Shown one piece after another: positions 15,423-23,809 of a stretch of 64,000 nucleotides of DNA. The DNA lies in contig NZ_LMGL01000001.1 in the NCBI RefSeq assembly GCF_001427145.1, positions 945,241-1,009,240 on the forward strand, read 5' to 3'. Each line of letters begins with the position of its first letter. Position 1 is the first letter of the stretch. This stretch comes from Microbacterium sp. Root166 (lineage in GTDB: Bacteria; Actinomycetota; Actinomycetes; Actinomycetales; Microbacteriaceae). Below the pieces are notes generated by a model. It saw nothing but the letters and a program-made list of their open reading frames with translations, was not told where the DNA came from and searched no databases. A program made the position numbers and the translations under genes.

Positions 15423-15920
15423 GCCAGCGGATGCCGCGTCCCGGCCCTGCGCGGCGCGATCGGTGGACGATGGGGCTCCGTCCAACGGTGACGCGTCCGC
15501 CGGCGGCTCGGCATCCCGCCACCGGCCCGTCCCCGCGACGACCTCGTCCATGATCGCGCGGAACCGCGGGCAGGTCGTGATGTCGTGCGACCGGCACCGC
15601 AGCGCGTGCTCGGTCATTCGGCGCGATCGCTCCATGTCCGCCATGCGCCGGTCGAGATCGGCGAGATGATCCTCGAGCACTCGATGACGCTCGGGTGCCT
15701 GCTCGTCGAGGAGGACGCCGATCTGCTCGAGGCTCATGCCGGCGGCCTTGCTGCGCACGATCACCCCGATGCGCACCAGGTCGTCGTCGGAGTAGCGGCG
15801 CCGGTCGCCGCCGTCGCGATCGGGACGCAGCAGGCCGACGCCCTCCCAGTGCCGCAGCACGTGGGTGGGCAGGTCGAACCGGGCCGCGGCATCCCCGATC
15901 GACACCTCGCTTGACTTCAT
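15420..15920 (-). CDS. MerR-family transcriptional regulator
   Basis: 166 residues. The N-terminal winged helix-turn-helix has VSIGDAAARFDLPTHVLRHWE and RRRYSDDDLVRIGVI, followed by a dimerisation helix to about residue 105. The effector region carries Cys109, His112 and Cys117 (LRCRSHDITTCPRF), possible metal or thiol sensor residues. It is divergent from a thioredoxin-reductase-like gene, and its ATG lies inside the 24-bp palindrome. It probably activates that enzyme and represses itself. Confidence 0.9.
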   Translation of the reverse strand: MKSSEVSIGDAAARFDLPTHVLRHWEGVGLLRPDRDGGDRRRYSDDDLVRIGVIVRSKAAGMSLEQIGVLLDEQAPERHRVLEDHLADLDRRMADMERSRRMTEHALRCRSHDITTCPRFRAIMDEVVAGTGRWRDAEPPADASPLDGAPSSTDRAAQGRDAASAG

Positions 15921-15941
15921 GTCGACATGAAGTCACAGGAT
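15911..15941 (+). promoter_or_regulatory. MerR-type promoter/operator of the flavoprotein gene
   Basis: -35 TTGACT (15911-15916) and -10-like CAGGAT (15936-15941) are separated by 19 bp, the elongated spacer typical of MerR-activated promoters. A perfect 24-bp palindrome (15912-15935; half TGACTTCATGTC followed by its complement) fills the spacer. Confidence 0.75.
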
Positions 15942-15973
15942 CGAGCCCTACGCAAGTTCGAGAGAGGAAACCC

Positions 15974-16837
15974 ATGTACGACGCGATCGTGATCGGAGGC
16001 GGCCCGGCGGGTCTGCAGGCCGCCCTCACCCTGGGACGCATGCACCGGTCGGTGCTGCTGCTGGACTCCGGCGACTACCGCAACGGCACCGTGGCGCACG
16101 CGCACAATCTGCTGACCAATGACGGGGTCGCCCCCGCCGACCTCCGGAGCCGCGCGCGAACGGAACTCGCGAAGTACCCGACCGTGCGCCTGCGAGACGC
16201 CGCCGTCGACAGTGTGACGCCGTCCGGCGAAGGCTTCACGGTCACGCTCACGGGCGGCCCCGAGGCGCACGCGGCCCGGATCATCTTCGCCACCGGCATG
16301 CGCGACGAGCTGCCCCCGATCCCCGGTCTCGCGGCCGAGTGGGGCCGGCGCGTGGCGCAGTGCCCGTTCTGTCACGGGCACGAGTTCGCGGGCGAGACGG
16401 TCGCCGTGGCGATCGCCGGCGAGCACGCGCAGATGATCCGCCTGATGCTCGACCCCATGGTCGCCGAGGTCGTCCCGCTCGATCCCGCCGACCTCGCGGC
16501 CGTCGACTCGGAACCCGACGGACTCGTGCTGCGGATGCGCGACGGCTCCACGCGCGCCGTCGCGGGGATGTTCATCGGCGCGACGCCGTCCCAGCGCGCC
16601 CCGTTCGCCGAGCGCCTCGGCTGCCGGACGCTGCCGAGCGGCGGCATCGAGATCGATGACATCGGTCGCACATCCGTGCCCGGCGTCTACGCCGCAGGCG
16701 ACATGGCCCACCTCGCGACCGCCGCGGGGCCGATGGTCTCGCTCGCGGCCGCCATCGCGGCAGGGCAGCTGGCGGCGGTGGCGGTCGTGCGCGATCAGAT
16801 CGCGTCGCGGATGGCGCCCGCCGGTCACGCCGTGTGA
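15974..16837 (+). CDS. NAD(P)/FAD-dependent oxidoreductase, thioredoxin-reductase-like (CPFC)
   Basis: 287 residues. FAD motif GGGPAG lies at 8-13, dithiol CPFCHGHE near 132-139, and the C-terminal FAD motif VPGVYAAGDMA near 235. It is closely similar in layout to the enzyme at 129-1106 but with CPFC instead of CAAC. The NAD(P) segment is degenerate here too. GAGAGGAAA gives the ribosome-binding site. The MerR-type promoter directly upstream indicates induction by a thiol or metal signal. Confidence 0.88.
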   Translation: MYDAIVIGGGPAGLQAALTLGRMHRSVLLLDSGDYRNGTVAHAHNLLTNDGVAPADLRSRARTELAKYPTVRLRDAAVDSVTPSGEGFTVTLTGGPEAHAARIIFATGMRDELPPIPGLAAEWGRRVAQCPFCHGHEFAGETVAVAIAGEHAQMIRLMLDPMVAEVVPLDPADLAAVDSEPDGLVLRMRDGSTRAVAGMFIGATPSQRAPFAERLGCRTLPSGGIEIDDIGRTSVPGVYAAGDMAHLATAAGPMVSLAAAIAAGQLAAVAVVRDQIASRMAPAGHAV

Positions 16838-16869
16838 ACAGAGGTGAGAGGCCTTCGACCGGTTCTTCC

Positions 16870-16875
16870 TAGACT
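16870..16875 (+). promoter_or_regulatory. -10 element of the gene at 16882 (leaderless)
   Basis: TAGACT 6 nt before the GTG start at 16882. Confidence 0.6.
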
Positions 16876-16881
16876 GGGGAC

Positions 16882-18030
16882 GTGGACCAGGGTTCGGTGG
16901 GCACGACGGAGGGTCGCGGTTCTGCGCCGTCGACCGCATCCGCGAGCCCCGGGCCCTCGGCATCCGGAATGATCCAGCCGCCGCGCAAGCCGGTCCGCCG
17001 CCGTTCCCTGGCACTGGATCTCACGCTCCTCGGCATCGTCGGGGTGCTGCTCGTGGGCGCGGTCGCTGCGGCGTTCGGCGTCATCCAGCGCGAGTTCTAC
17101 AGTCCGACCGCGTTCGTCGAGCGCTATCTCGCGCTCCTGTCGAACGGGCAGGCCGCCGAGGCGCTCACGCTGCCCGGTGTGGCCGTGGACTCCGCCGCGC
17201 TGGACGCCGCGGGACTCCCGGCGACGGCATCCGAAGCGCTCCTCCGAGAAGCGGCGCTGGCCACCCTCACCGACGTCACGGTCGTGTCGGAGACCGCCGA
17301 AGGCGATCTCACCCGCGTCACGGTCGAGTACCAGGCGGGCGGCTACCCGGGCAGCACGACGTTCGAGATCGAGCGCGACGGCACCGTGGGGATCGCGCCG
17401 ACGTGGCGCTTCGCGACCAGCCCGCTCGCCGTCATGGACCTCGTCGTCAAGGGGTCGATGCAGTTCCAGGTCAACGGCTTCGAGATCGACAAGCGGCAGG
17501 TCTCCATCGACGGAGTGGATGCCGACCCGCTCGCCCCGCTGCCGCTGCTGGTGTTCTCTCCCGGCCTCTACTCGGTGTCCGTCGACACCGCCATCTCGGC
17601 GACGCCCGGTGTGGCCGTGCTCTCGGACAGTCCCTTCCACGAAGTGCCGGTCGAGGTGCAGGCCGAGGCCACCGACGAGTTCATCGCCGTCGTGCAGGAG
17701 AAGGTCGAGCAGTTCCTGTCGACGTGTGCGACGCAGGACGTGCTTCAGCCGACGGCATGCCCGTTCGGCTTCGTCGTGCAGGACCGGGTCGACTCGGCGC
17801 CGCAGTGGTCCATCACGACGCAGCCGACCGTCGACGTCGCGCCGGACGGCGCCGGGTGGAAGATCCTGCCTACCGAGGCCGTGGCGCATATCGAGGTCGA
17901 CGTGCAGTCGCTCTTCGACGGCGAGATCGAGCGCGTCAGCCAAGACGTCCCGTTCATCGTCAACGGCACGATCACCGTCGGCCCGGACGGGAAGGCCACC
18001 ATCGTGGTCAGCGGTCCCGACACGAACTGA
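16882..18030 (+). CDS. Membrane-anchored extracytoplasmic protein
   Basis: 382 residues. A 42-residue disordered cytoplasmic N-terminus is followed by one membrane helix (about 45-68) and a long beta-rich extracytoplasmic part with two cysteines near 282 and 293 (TCATQDVLQPTACP). The layout resembles actinobacterial proteins with a NTF2-like or DUF-type stalk, but I do not recognise a named family. Start GTG, supported by the -10 element 6 nt upstream. It converges with the CopD-CtaG gene with a 5-bp gap. Confidence 0.7.
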   Translation: MDQGSVGTTEGRGSAPSTASASPGPSASGMIQPPRKPVRRRSLALDLTLLGIVGVLLVGAVAAAFGVIQREFYSPTAFVERYLALLSNGQAAEALTLPGVAVDSAALDAAGLPATASEALLREAALATLTDVTVVSETAEGDLTRVTVEYQAGGYPGSTTFEIERDGTVGIAPTWRFATSPLAVMDLVVKGSMQFQVNGFEIDKRQVSIDGVDADPLAPLPLLVFSPGLYSVSVDTAISATPGVAVLSDSPFHEVPVEVQAEATDEFIAVVQEKVEQFLSTCATQDVLQPTACPFGFVVQDRVDSAPQWSITTQPTVDVAPDGAGWKILPTEAVAHIEVDVQSLFDGEIERVSQDVPFIVNGTITVGPDGKATIVVSGPDTN

Positions 18031-18035
18031 CCCGG

Positions 18036-20024
18036 TCAGCCCCCGCTGCGGGCGTCGCGTTCGGCCAGTTCGGCGAGCTTGGCGTTGTACGCCTCGAGCT
18101 CGGCGTCGCCGGTGCGATCGGCGTGACGGTCGCGGCGCCTGGTCTCGCGCGAATCGCTCCGGCTCCACTGGATCGCCACGGTGATCGCCAGGATCAGCGT
18201 CGGGATCTCGCCGATGGACCAGGCGACGCCACCCCCCGCGTACTGGTCCTCGAGCGGCGTCGCACCCCACGTGCGGCCCATCGACCCGAACCACTCCGAG
18301 ACCATGAGCCCGGACTGCATCATGATCGCGATGCCGAAGAAGGCGTGCATCGCCATGATGCCGATGAGCAGCAGCAGGCGTCCCGGGTAGGGCAGCCGGT
18401 ACGGCACCGGGTCGATGCCGATGAGCGTCAGCACGAAGAGGTAGCCGGTGAAGAGGAAGTGCGCGACCATCCACTCGTGCCCGAGGTGGTCGTACAGCGA
18501 CCAGCGGAACAGGTCGGTGTAATAGAAGATCCAGAGCGACCCGATGAACAGGCCTGCGGCGACGAACGGGTTGGTGAGCACCCGCGCGACCGGCGAGTGC
18601 ACCGCCCACAGGATCCATTCGCGTCCGCCGCGGGTGCCGTCGTCGCGCTTGCGGATCGCGCGTGCCGCGAGTGTGACGGGCGCTCCCGCCACCAGCAGCA
18701 GCGGGATCGCCATGGTCAGGAGCATGTGCCCGACCATGTGCATGCTGAACAGGTAGTCCTGGTAGACGTTGATCACGCCGCCGGTGACCCAGACGAGCAG
18801 CGCCAGCCCGGCCACCCACATGATGGTGCGGTACAGCGGCCAGTCGTCGCCGCGCCGGCGCAGGCGCCAGACGCCGGCCAGGTAGAAGAAGACTCCGAAC
18901 CCGGCGGCGACCGCCCACAGCAGGTCGATGTTCCACGCCGTGAGCCACCGCTCCGGGGTGAGCTCGACCGGCAGCGGCGCGCCGGTGAGGATCTCCGCCG
19001 GTGTGCGGATGAACGTCGGCGCCGCGGCGTTCGGCGGCGGGGTGCGGGCCAGGGCGGCCGCGGCACCGCTGGCCGCGCCCATGAGCACGATCTCGAAGAC
19101 GATGAGGCTCCAGAACGTGCGGGCAGCGGCATCCTCCCGCAGTCGGCCGATGAGCTTCAGCCGGTACCACGCGCCGAAGAGGCCGAGCCCGACGAGCGCG
19201 ACGATCTTGACGCCGAGGATGAGCCCGTAGGGGGAGAGCAGAGCCTCCCAGGTCTGCAGCCCGATCGCCGCGCGCACGGTGCCCGAGACGGCGACGACGA
19301 CGAACGCGGCGAGCGCGATGCTCGAGTAGCGCGCGAGCACCGCGGCCAGGCGCGGGCGGTCGAGCAGCGGCCGCACCAGCACCATGAGCATGAGCCCGCC
19401 GAGCCACACCGCCGCCGCGATGATGTGCAGGATGAGGGCGGTCATCGCCTCGTGGTGGTTGGCCTCTTCGCCCGAGTGCCCCTGCGTGCCCATCGGCACG
19501 AGCGCCGCGAGGGCGAGGATCGCGACGAACAGCGTCGCCGTCCACGAGCGCACCGCGAAGGTCAGCACCGTCAGGCCGGCGCCCGCGACCGTCGTGATCA
19601 GCCAGGTGCGGCCGACCTCGGTCTCGACGACGAACCGGCCGAGCTGCGCGCCGAACTCGGGGCCCGCGTCGATCGCCGGGTTGAAGGTGACGATGAAGGT
19701 GAGGAAGCCGGTCGCAGCGGCGGCGATGGTGAAGACGGCGGCCGACACGGATGCCGCGTCCAGCGCCAGGTCGAACTCGCGCTCGCCCGCCCGCAGCGCG
19801 AAGAGCGCGGTGACGAGCCCGCCGACCATGCCGGCGGCCGACAGGTTGACGAACAGCTTGACCGTCGGCAGGCCCCAGCGGGCGATGGGTCCGGGATCGG
19901 CGATCGCCAGCGGCGCCGCCCCGCCGCCGTACGCCAGCGCCCAGACCAGCACGACGAGGGCGGTCACGACGAGGATCAGGGGCCCCGCGACCCGCAGCGC
20001 GCGGGGAGGGGCCGTGGGGATCAC
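18036..20024 (-). CDS. CopD-CtaG fusion: copper uptake/cytochrome c oxidase assembly membrane protein
   Basis: 662 residues with roughly 15-16 membrane helices. The first half (about 40-330) matches CopD-type copper transport proteins, including HIIAAAVWLGGLMLMVL. The second half (about 365-600) matches Caa3_CtaG assembly proteins, with FSMHMVGHMLLTMAIPLLL and HEWMVAHFLFTGYLFVL, whose histidines and methionines are candidate copper ligands. It likely brings copper in for oxidase assembly. The tail is charged. Start GTG with TAGGCT 6 nt upstream. Confidence 0.9.
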   Translation of the reverse strand: MIPTAPPRALRVAGPLILVVTALVVLVWALAYGGGAAPLAIADPGPIARWGLPTVKLFVNLSAAGMVGGLVTALFALRAGEREFDLALDAASVSAAVFTIAAAATGFLTFIVTFNPAIDAGPEFGAQLGRFVVETEVGRTWLITTVAGAGLTVLTFAVRSWTATLFVAILALAALVPMGTQGHSGEEANHHEAMTALILHIIAAAVWLGGLMLMVLVRPLLDRPRLAAVLARYSSIALAAFVVVAVSGTVRAAIGLQTWEALLSPYGLILGVKIVALVGLGLFGAWYRLKLIGRLREDAAARTFWSLIVFEIVLMGAASGAAAALARTPPPNAAAPTFIRTPAEILTGAPLPVELTPERWLTAWNIDLLWAVAAGFGVFFYLAGVWRLRRRGDDWPLYRTIMWVAGLALLVWVTGGVINVYQDYLFSMHMVGHMLLTMAIPLLLVAGAPVTLAARAIRKRDDGTRGGREWILWAVHSPVARVLTNPFVAAGLFIGSLWIFYYTDLFRWSLYDHLGHEWMVAHFLFTGYLFVLTLIGIDPVPYRLPYPGRLLLLIGIMAMHAFFGIAIMMQSGLMVSEWFGSMGRTWGATPLEDQYAGGGVAWSIGEIPTLILAITVAIQWSRSDSRETRRRDRHADRTGDAELEAYNAKLAELAERDARSGG

Positions 20025-20030
20025 CGTTCC

Positions 20031-20036
20031 AGCCTA
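20031..20036 (-). promoter_or_regulatory. -10 element of the CopD-CtaG gene (leaderless)
   Basis: TAGGCT on the minus strand, 6 nt before the GTG start. Confidence 0.6.
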
Positions 20037-20083
20037 GGCGCGACCACGCGGTGCGCGTTCATCGGCCGCCGACCGCAGACAGC

Positions 20084-20119
20084 AGAGGAGGGATGCCGCA
20101 GACGCGGCATCCCTCCTCT
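20084..20119 (-). terminator. Hairpin downstream of HU, built on GGATGCCGC/GCGGCATCC
   Basis: A 16-bp perfect stem (AGAGGAGGGATGCCGC and its complement) with a 4-base loop, 13 bp after the HU stop codon. No long T-run follows on the minus strand, so the fold is terminator-like but the class is uncertain. It contains an inverted pair of the window-wide motif. Confidence 0.7.
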
Positions 20120-20132
20120 TATGTGGTCGTCG

Positions 20133-20420
20133 TTACTTGACGGCGGCCTTGAGCTTCGAGCCCGCGGTGACCTTGACGCGCTGGCCGGCGGGGATCTTGA
20201 TCTCCGCACCCGTCTGCGGGTTGCGGCCCGTGCGAGCCGACGTCTCGACGCGCTCGAACGAGATCCAGCCCGGGATCGAGACCTTGCTGCCCTTGGCAAC
20301 GGCGTCGGAGACGGTGGAGAAGAGGGAGTCGAGCACGCCCGACACGGCGGACTGGCTCTGGCCGGTCGCGCTGGCGATGCTCGCGACGAGTTCGGTCTTG
20401 GTGATGGACTTGTCAGCCAT
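20133..20420 (-). CDS. hup: HU-family nucleoid protein
   Basis: 95 residues: TKTELVASIASATGQSQSAV, then VSIPGWISFERVETSARTGRNPQTGAEIKIPAG with the GRNPxTG DNA-binding arm. It lacks the long Lys/Ala C-terminal tail of mycobacterial HupB. It binds and bends DNA. The ATG has a GGACAATCC-type upstream region and a candidate -10 TACATT lies at 20516-20521. A strong hairpin ends the transcript. Confidence 0.95.
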   Translation of the reverse strand: MADKSITKTELVASIASATGQSQSAVSGVLDSLFSTVSDAVAKGSKVSIPGWISFERVETSARTGRNPQTGAEIKIPAGQRVKVTAGSKLKAAVK

Positions 20421-20696
20421 GGGGATTGTCCTCCGAAAGCGGCGGAGTCGCCGCTTGTTTCATTTCTCGGACCGGGCGGCTCGCGCCCCCCGGCTGGTCG
20501 GATCGACCACGGCCGAATGTACCCGACAACGCGCCCATATCCGCGTATTTCCGGGGTTTTCGGCACCTTCTATCGGCGTGTCGGGGGCGAAAGTGGCCAG
20601 TGTGACCCCTGTGACCGCCTTTTTCGGTCATGAACGGTCCGATCCGGACACGTTCGATCCGACGGCCGGAGGCTCCGTTCGACCGGCGTTCGTGCC

Positions 20697-21284
20697 TCAG
20701 ACGCGGTGTGCCGCGAGCACTCCGCGAGCCGTACGGGCGAACGCCGGGGCCACGCGCTCCTGGCCGTCGAGGTAGCCGCCGACCAGTGCCGCGTCGCGCA
20801 GCAGGACGAGCGAGGCGGCCGCATCGGCGGGGTCGTCCAGTCCCGCGGCGGTGGCCAGCTGCTCGAGCGTCGCGCGGAACCACTCGCGGTGATCGGCGAT
20901 GAGCTCGCGCACCGGGCCGGCGTCGGGGTACTCGGCGGCGGCGTTGATGAAGGGGCACCCGCGCGTGTGCCGATCGCGGATGTCCTGCTCGATCCCGCCG
21001 ATGACGAGCTCGAGCAGCACATCGGGATCGGATGACGCGGCGCCCGCCTGTGCGAAGAGCTCGCGCAGCTGCCGGTCCTCGCCCTGCAGGTACGCGAGCA
21101 CGAGGCCTTCCTTGCCGTCGAACTGCTTGTACATGGTCGCGCGCGTGACTCCGGCGGCGTCGATGATGCGGTCGACGCCGACCGAGTGGATGCCCTCGCT
21201 GTAGAAGAGGTCGGTCGCGGCATCCAGCAGGCGCTGCCTGGCGGGCGAGAGGCGTCTGCCTGCTTCGGGGACTGTGGTGCTCAT
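20697..21284 (-). CDS. TetR/AcrR-family repressor
   Basis: 195 residues. The N-terminal helix-turn-helix (about 16-60) carries LLDAATDLFYSEGIHSVGVD and AAGVTRATMYKQFDGKEGL. The C-terminal ligand domain resembles the TetR_C group found with CPFINAAAE (a Cys in a conserved GCPFxNAA motif). It is divergent from an alpha/beta hydrolase gene. The palindrome at 21353-21377 lies between them and overlaps the hydrolase promoter, so this protein very likely represses the hydrolase and itself. Confidence 0.9.
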   Translation of the reverse strand: MSTTVPEAGRRLSPARQRLLDAATDLFYSEGIHSVGVDRIIDAAGVTRATMYKQFDGKEGLVLAYLQGEDRQLRELFAQAGAASSDPDVLLELVIGGIEQDIRDRHTRGCPFINAAAEYPDAGPVRELIADHREWFRATLEQLATAAGLDDPADAAASLVLLRDAALVGGYLDGQERVAPAFARTARGVLAAHRV

Positions 21285-21346
21285 GGGTCTCCTCCGGTGT
21301 CCATCGTGCCACCCCAGACGATTTCAAGAATCTTCGGGAAATGGTC

Positions 21347-21377
21347 TTGCGTAGATAGAACGTTCGGTCTACTATCT
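21347..21377 (+). promoter_or_regulatory. Promoter with TetR-type operator
   Basis: -35 TTGCGT (21347-21352), a 17-bp spacer and -10 TACTAT (21370-21375). The spacer is filled by TAGAACGTTCGGTCTA (21356-21371), extended outward by AGATAG/CTATCT. This is a typical operator layout for a divergent TetR pair. Confidence 0.75.
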
Positions 21378-21414
21378 CAACTGTACCACCCACACCACCG
21401 ACAAGGAGAAAGAA

Positions 21415-22245
21415 ATGAACACCACGACCAAGACCCCCATCGTCCTGATCCACGGCCTGTGGATGACCCCGAAGAGCTGGGACACCTGGGCCGAGCGCTT
21501 CCGCGCCGCTGGCCACCAGGTCATCGTCCCGGGCTGGCCCGGGATCGATGACCGCACTGTCGAGGACATCCGCCGCAATCCCGCGGCGCTGAAGGGCATC
21601 GGCCTCAAGCAGATCGCCGACAACTACGAACGCATCATCCGCGGGCTGCCCGAGAAGCCGATCATCATCGGACACTCGTTCGGCGGCGTCCTCACCCAGA
21701 TGCTCGCGGACCGCGGCCTCGGCGTCGCCTACGTCGGCGTCGCCCCGGGACAGACGGCCGGCGTCACGGCGCTGCCACTGTCGACCCTGTGGACCGGCAC
21801 GCCGATCCTCGCGAACCCGTTCGGCCGCAACGGCGCCAAGCCGCTGTCCAAGCGGCACTTCCACTTCACCTTCGGCAACGACCTGCCCCGTGAGGAGTCG
21901 GACGCCCTGTGGGAGGAGTACGCGGTGAACTCGTACAACCGGGTCTTCTTCGAGGGCGTGCTCTCGGTGCTCAACGAGAAGGGCGGCGTCACCCACGTCG
22001 ACTACGCCCGCGCCGACCGCGCCCCGCTCCTCATCATCACCGGCGAGATCGACAACGTCGTGCCGCCGGCGATCGGCGAGGCCATCGTGAAGAAGTACAA
22101 GAAGTCGGGCAGCCCTGCGGTCGTCGACTACAAGACGTACCCGGGTCGCACCCACCGCCTGGTCAGCCAGGACGGCTGGGAAGAGATCGCCGACTACGCC
22201 CTCGAGTGGGCGACCGCCCACGCGACCAGCTCTGTCGCGAGCTAG
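21415..22245 (+). CDS. Alpha/beta hydrolase
   Basis: 276 residues: oxyanion HGLWMT near 14, nucleophile GHSFGG with Ser near 87, acid in TGEIDNVVPP near 209-215 and His in PGRTHRLV near 246. No signal peptide is seen, so it is cytoplasmic. Family members act on small esters or lactones, and the substrate is unknown. AAGGAGAAAGAA gives the ribosome-binding site. It is controlled by the divergent TetR gene and its end overlaps the next, convergent gene by 4 bp. Confidence 0.88.
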   Translation: MNTTTKTPIVLIHGLWMTPKSWDTWAERFRAAGHQVIVPGWPGIDDRTVEDIRRNPAALKGIGLKQIADNYERIIRGLPEKPIIIGHSFGGVLTQMLADRGLGVAYVGVAPGQTAGVTALPLSTLWTGTPILANPFGRNGAKPLSKRHFHFTFGNDLPREESDALWEEYAVNSYNRVFFEGVLSVLNEKGGVTHVDYARADRAPLLIITGEIDNVVPPAIGEAIVKKYKKSGSPAVVDYKTYPGRTHRLVSQDGWEEIADYALEWATAHATSSVAS

Positions 22246-22592
22246 GCCTGGTCGGCGCCGAAGAAGTCGCGTGCCGTCGCCAGCTGGGCAAGCGCCATCA
22301 GGCCGGCGACGGCGAGGTAGATCAGCCCGATCGTGTCGGCGCCGTAGGCGATCGTCACCCCGGTCGCCAGCACGACCAGCCAGATCGAGGCCCACGCCCA
22401 GCGCTGCCTGATCCGGTACGGGAAGAGAAGCACCAGCAAGGCCAGCGCGTTGACGACCGCGTAGGCGATGAACATCCGGCCCTCGTCCGGCGACGAGGCC
22501 ACCAAGAAGATCGCGACCAGATGATTGAGCAGCATCCCGGTGTTGAGCACGATCAGCACGATCCAGCCGGCCTTCGCCAGTCCAGTTCTCAT
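22242..22592 (-). CDS. Small four-helix membrane protein
   Basis: 116 residues with four hydrophobic segments (about 8-32, 40-58, 65-82, 86-105) and a short cytoplasmic tail. No motif is recognised. TACACT lies 6 nt before the ATG, giving a leaderless mRNA. Confidence 0.65.
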   Translation of the reverse strand: MRTGLAKAGWIVLIVLNTGMLLNHLVAIFLVASSPDEGRMFIAYAVVNALALLVLLFPYRIRQRWAWASIWLVVLATGVTIAYGADTIGLIYLAVAGLMALAQLATARDFFGADQA

Positions 22593-22598
22593 GTCGCG

Positions 22599-22604
22599 AG
22601 TGTA
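22599..22604 (-). promoter_or_regulatory. -10 element of the gene at 22242-22592 (leaderless)
   Basis: TACACT on the minus strand, 6 nt before the start codon. Confidence 0.55.
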
Positions 22605-22640
22605 GGACCGCCTGCCACACCGGGGATAGACGGTCGAGCG

Positions 22641-23747
22641 CTAGTCGTGCAGGCGGCGGAGCGCGGTGACCACGTCGGCATGCCAGCGACGTGCAGCAGG
22701 CAGCACTCCGGTGAAGATGGCGGTGTCGTGCGTGACTCCGAGGTACTGCACGGTGCTCGCGTCGACGCCGGCCGTCCGCAGGGCAGCGCCGTACGCGACA
22801 CCGTCGCCGCGGAGGGGGTCGTACTCGGCGGTGAGGATCACCGTCGGGGGCAGCCCCTCGTGCGAGGCGGCGAGGAGCGGGGAGGCGTAGGGCTCGCGGG
22901 CCCGCGCCTTGTCGGGCAGGTAGGTGCGCACCACCGAGCGCAGCTCGCGCAGGGCTATCACGCTCGGGATGCCGAGGGCCCGCGTCGCCCGCAGATCGAG
23001 ATGCTTGCCGGTGAGGTCGACCACCGGCACCTCGAGGATCTGCAGCCGGAGCGGGTAACCCGCCCGGTCGCGGTTGACGAGGGTGAGCGCCGCCGCGATG
23101 TTGGCGCCCGCCGAAGCTCCGGCCACGCCGATCCGCTCCGGGTCCATGCCGAGCTCGTCCGCCTCGGCGAACAGCCACTGCAGCGCGGCGTAGGCCTGCT
23201 CGACGGCTACCGGGTAACGCTGCTCGGGGGCGAGGGCGTAGTCGACCGCGACGATCGCGACGCCGGATTCGTCCGCGCGGCGGCGGAACGCGGCATCCGT
23301 TGTGGGGTAGTCGATGCTCCCGATGCGGAAGGCGCCCCCGAAGAACGCCAGCACCGCCGGCGTCGCGGTGCCGGACCCCGACGCATCCGGGTAGTAGACG
23401 CGCACGCGGACGGCGGGATGCCCGGGCACCTCGACCCGATGCTCGGTGGTGCGGATGCCGGGACCCGGCGTTCCGACGGCCTTGAGCTCGGAGCGATCCC
23501 AGGCCAGTGCCGCCTTGCGATGACGGGCCCGAGCCGACGCGCGCGCACCCGTCTTGACGGACGAGCGCTCGGCCGGCGTCAGCGGTCCGTCAGCCGTCGG
23601 CTCGGGAGCCTCACCGGCCGACCGGGGCGATTCGCGCGAGAACGGCCACAGCGACGCGATTCGCGCTCGCACCTGACGCACGTTCTTGTCGAGAAGGTAT
23701 CGCCGGTGCACGCGGAGGCGCTCGGCGAAGAACGGATCCAGCGGCAT
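22641..23747 (-). CDS. Alpha/beta hydrolase, hormone-sensitive-lipase-like esterase
   Basis: 368 residues. A ~90-residue basic N-terminal extension precedes a lipase/esterase domain: nucleophile GVAGASAGANIAAAL, acid TAEYDPLRGDG and His in GVTHDTAIF. The oxyanion HGGG of the family reads FFGGAF, so the usual His is missing, which may alter activity. No signal peptide. It stands alone, between a membrane protein and a divergent potassium channel gene. Confidence 0.83.
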   Translation of the reverse strand: MPLDPFFAERLRVHRRYLLDKNVRQVRARIASLWPFSRESPRSAGEAPEPTADGPLTPAERSSVKTGARASARARHRKAALAWDRSELKAVGTPGPGIRTTEHRVEVPGHPAVRVRVYYPDASGSGTATPAVLAFFGGAFRIGSIDYPTTDAAFRRRADESGVAIVAVDYALAPEQRYPVAVEQAYAALQWLFAEADELGMDPERIGVAGASAGANIAAALTLVNRDRAGYPLRLQILEVPVVDLTGKHLDLRATRALGIPSVIALRELRSVVRTYLPDKARAREPYASPLLAASHEGLPPTVILTAEYDPLRGDGVAYGAALRTAGVDASTVQYLGVTHDTAIFTGVLPAARRWHADVVTALRRLHD

Positions 23748-23797
23748 CCGGTCTCTCCTTGTCGCTCGGGACCTTCGAGTGTACGAGCCCCGGAGAC

Positions 23798-23803
23798 TAC
23801 TGT
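23798..23803 (+). promoter_or_regulatory. -10 element of the potassium channel gene (leaderless)
   Basis: TACTGT 6 nt before the ATG at 23810. Confidence 0.6.
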
Positions 23804-23809
23804 TGCGGC

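Noticed and set aside
17403..20633. A 1076-residue plus-strand frame, and similar long frames antisense to the CopD, MFS, nuclease and helicase genes
   Set aside because: Very GC-rich DNA keeps antisense frames open. The minus-strand proteins have recognisable domains; the antisense ones are Arg/Pro/Gly-rich with none.
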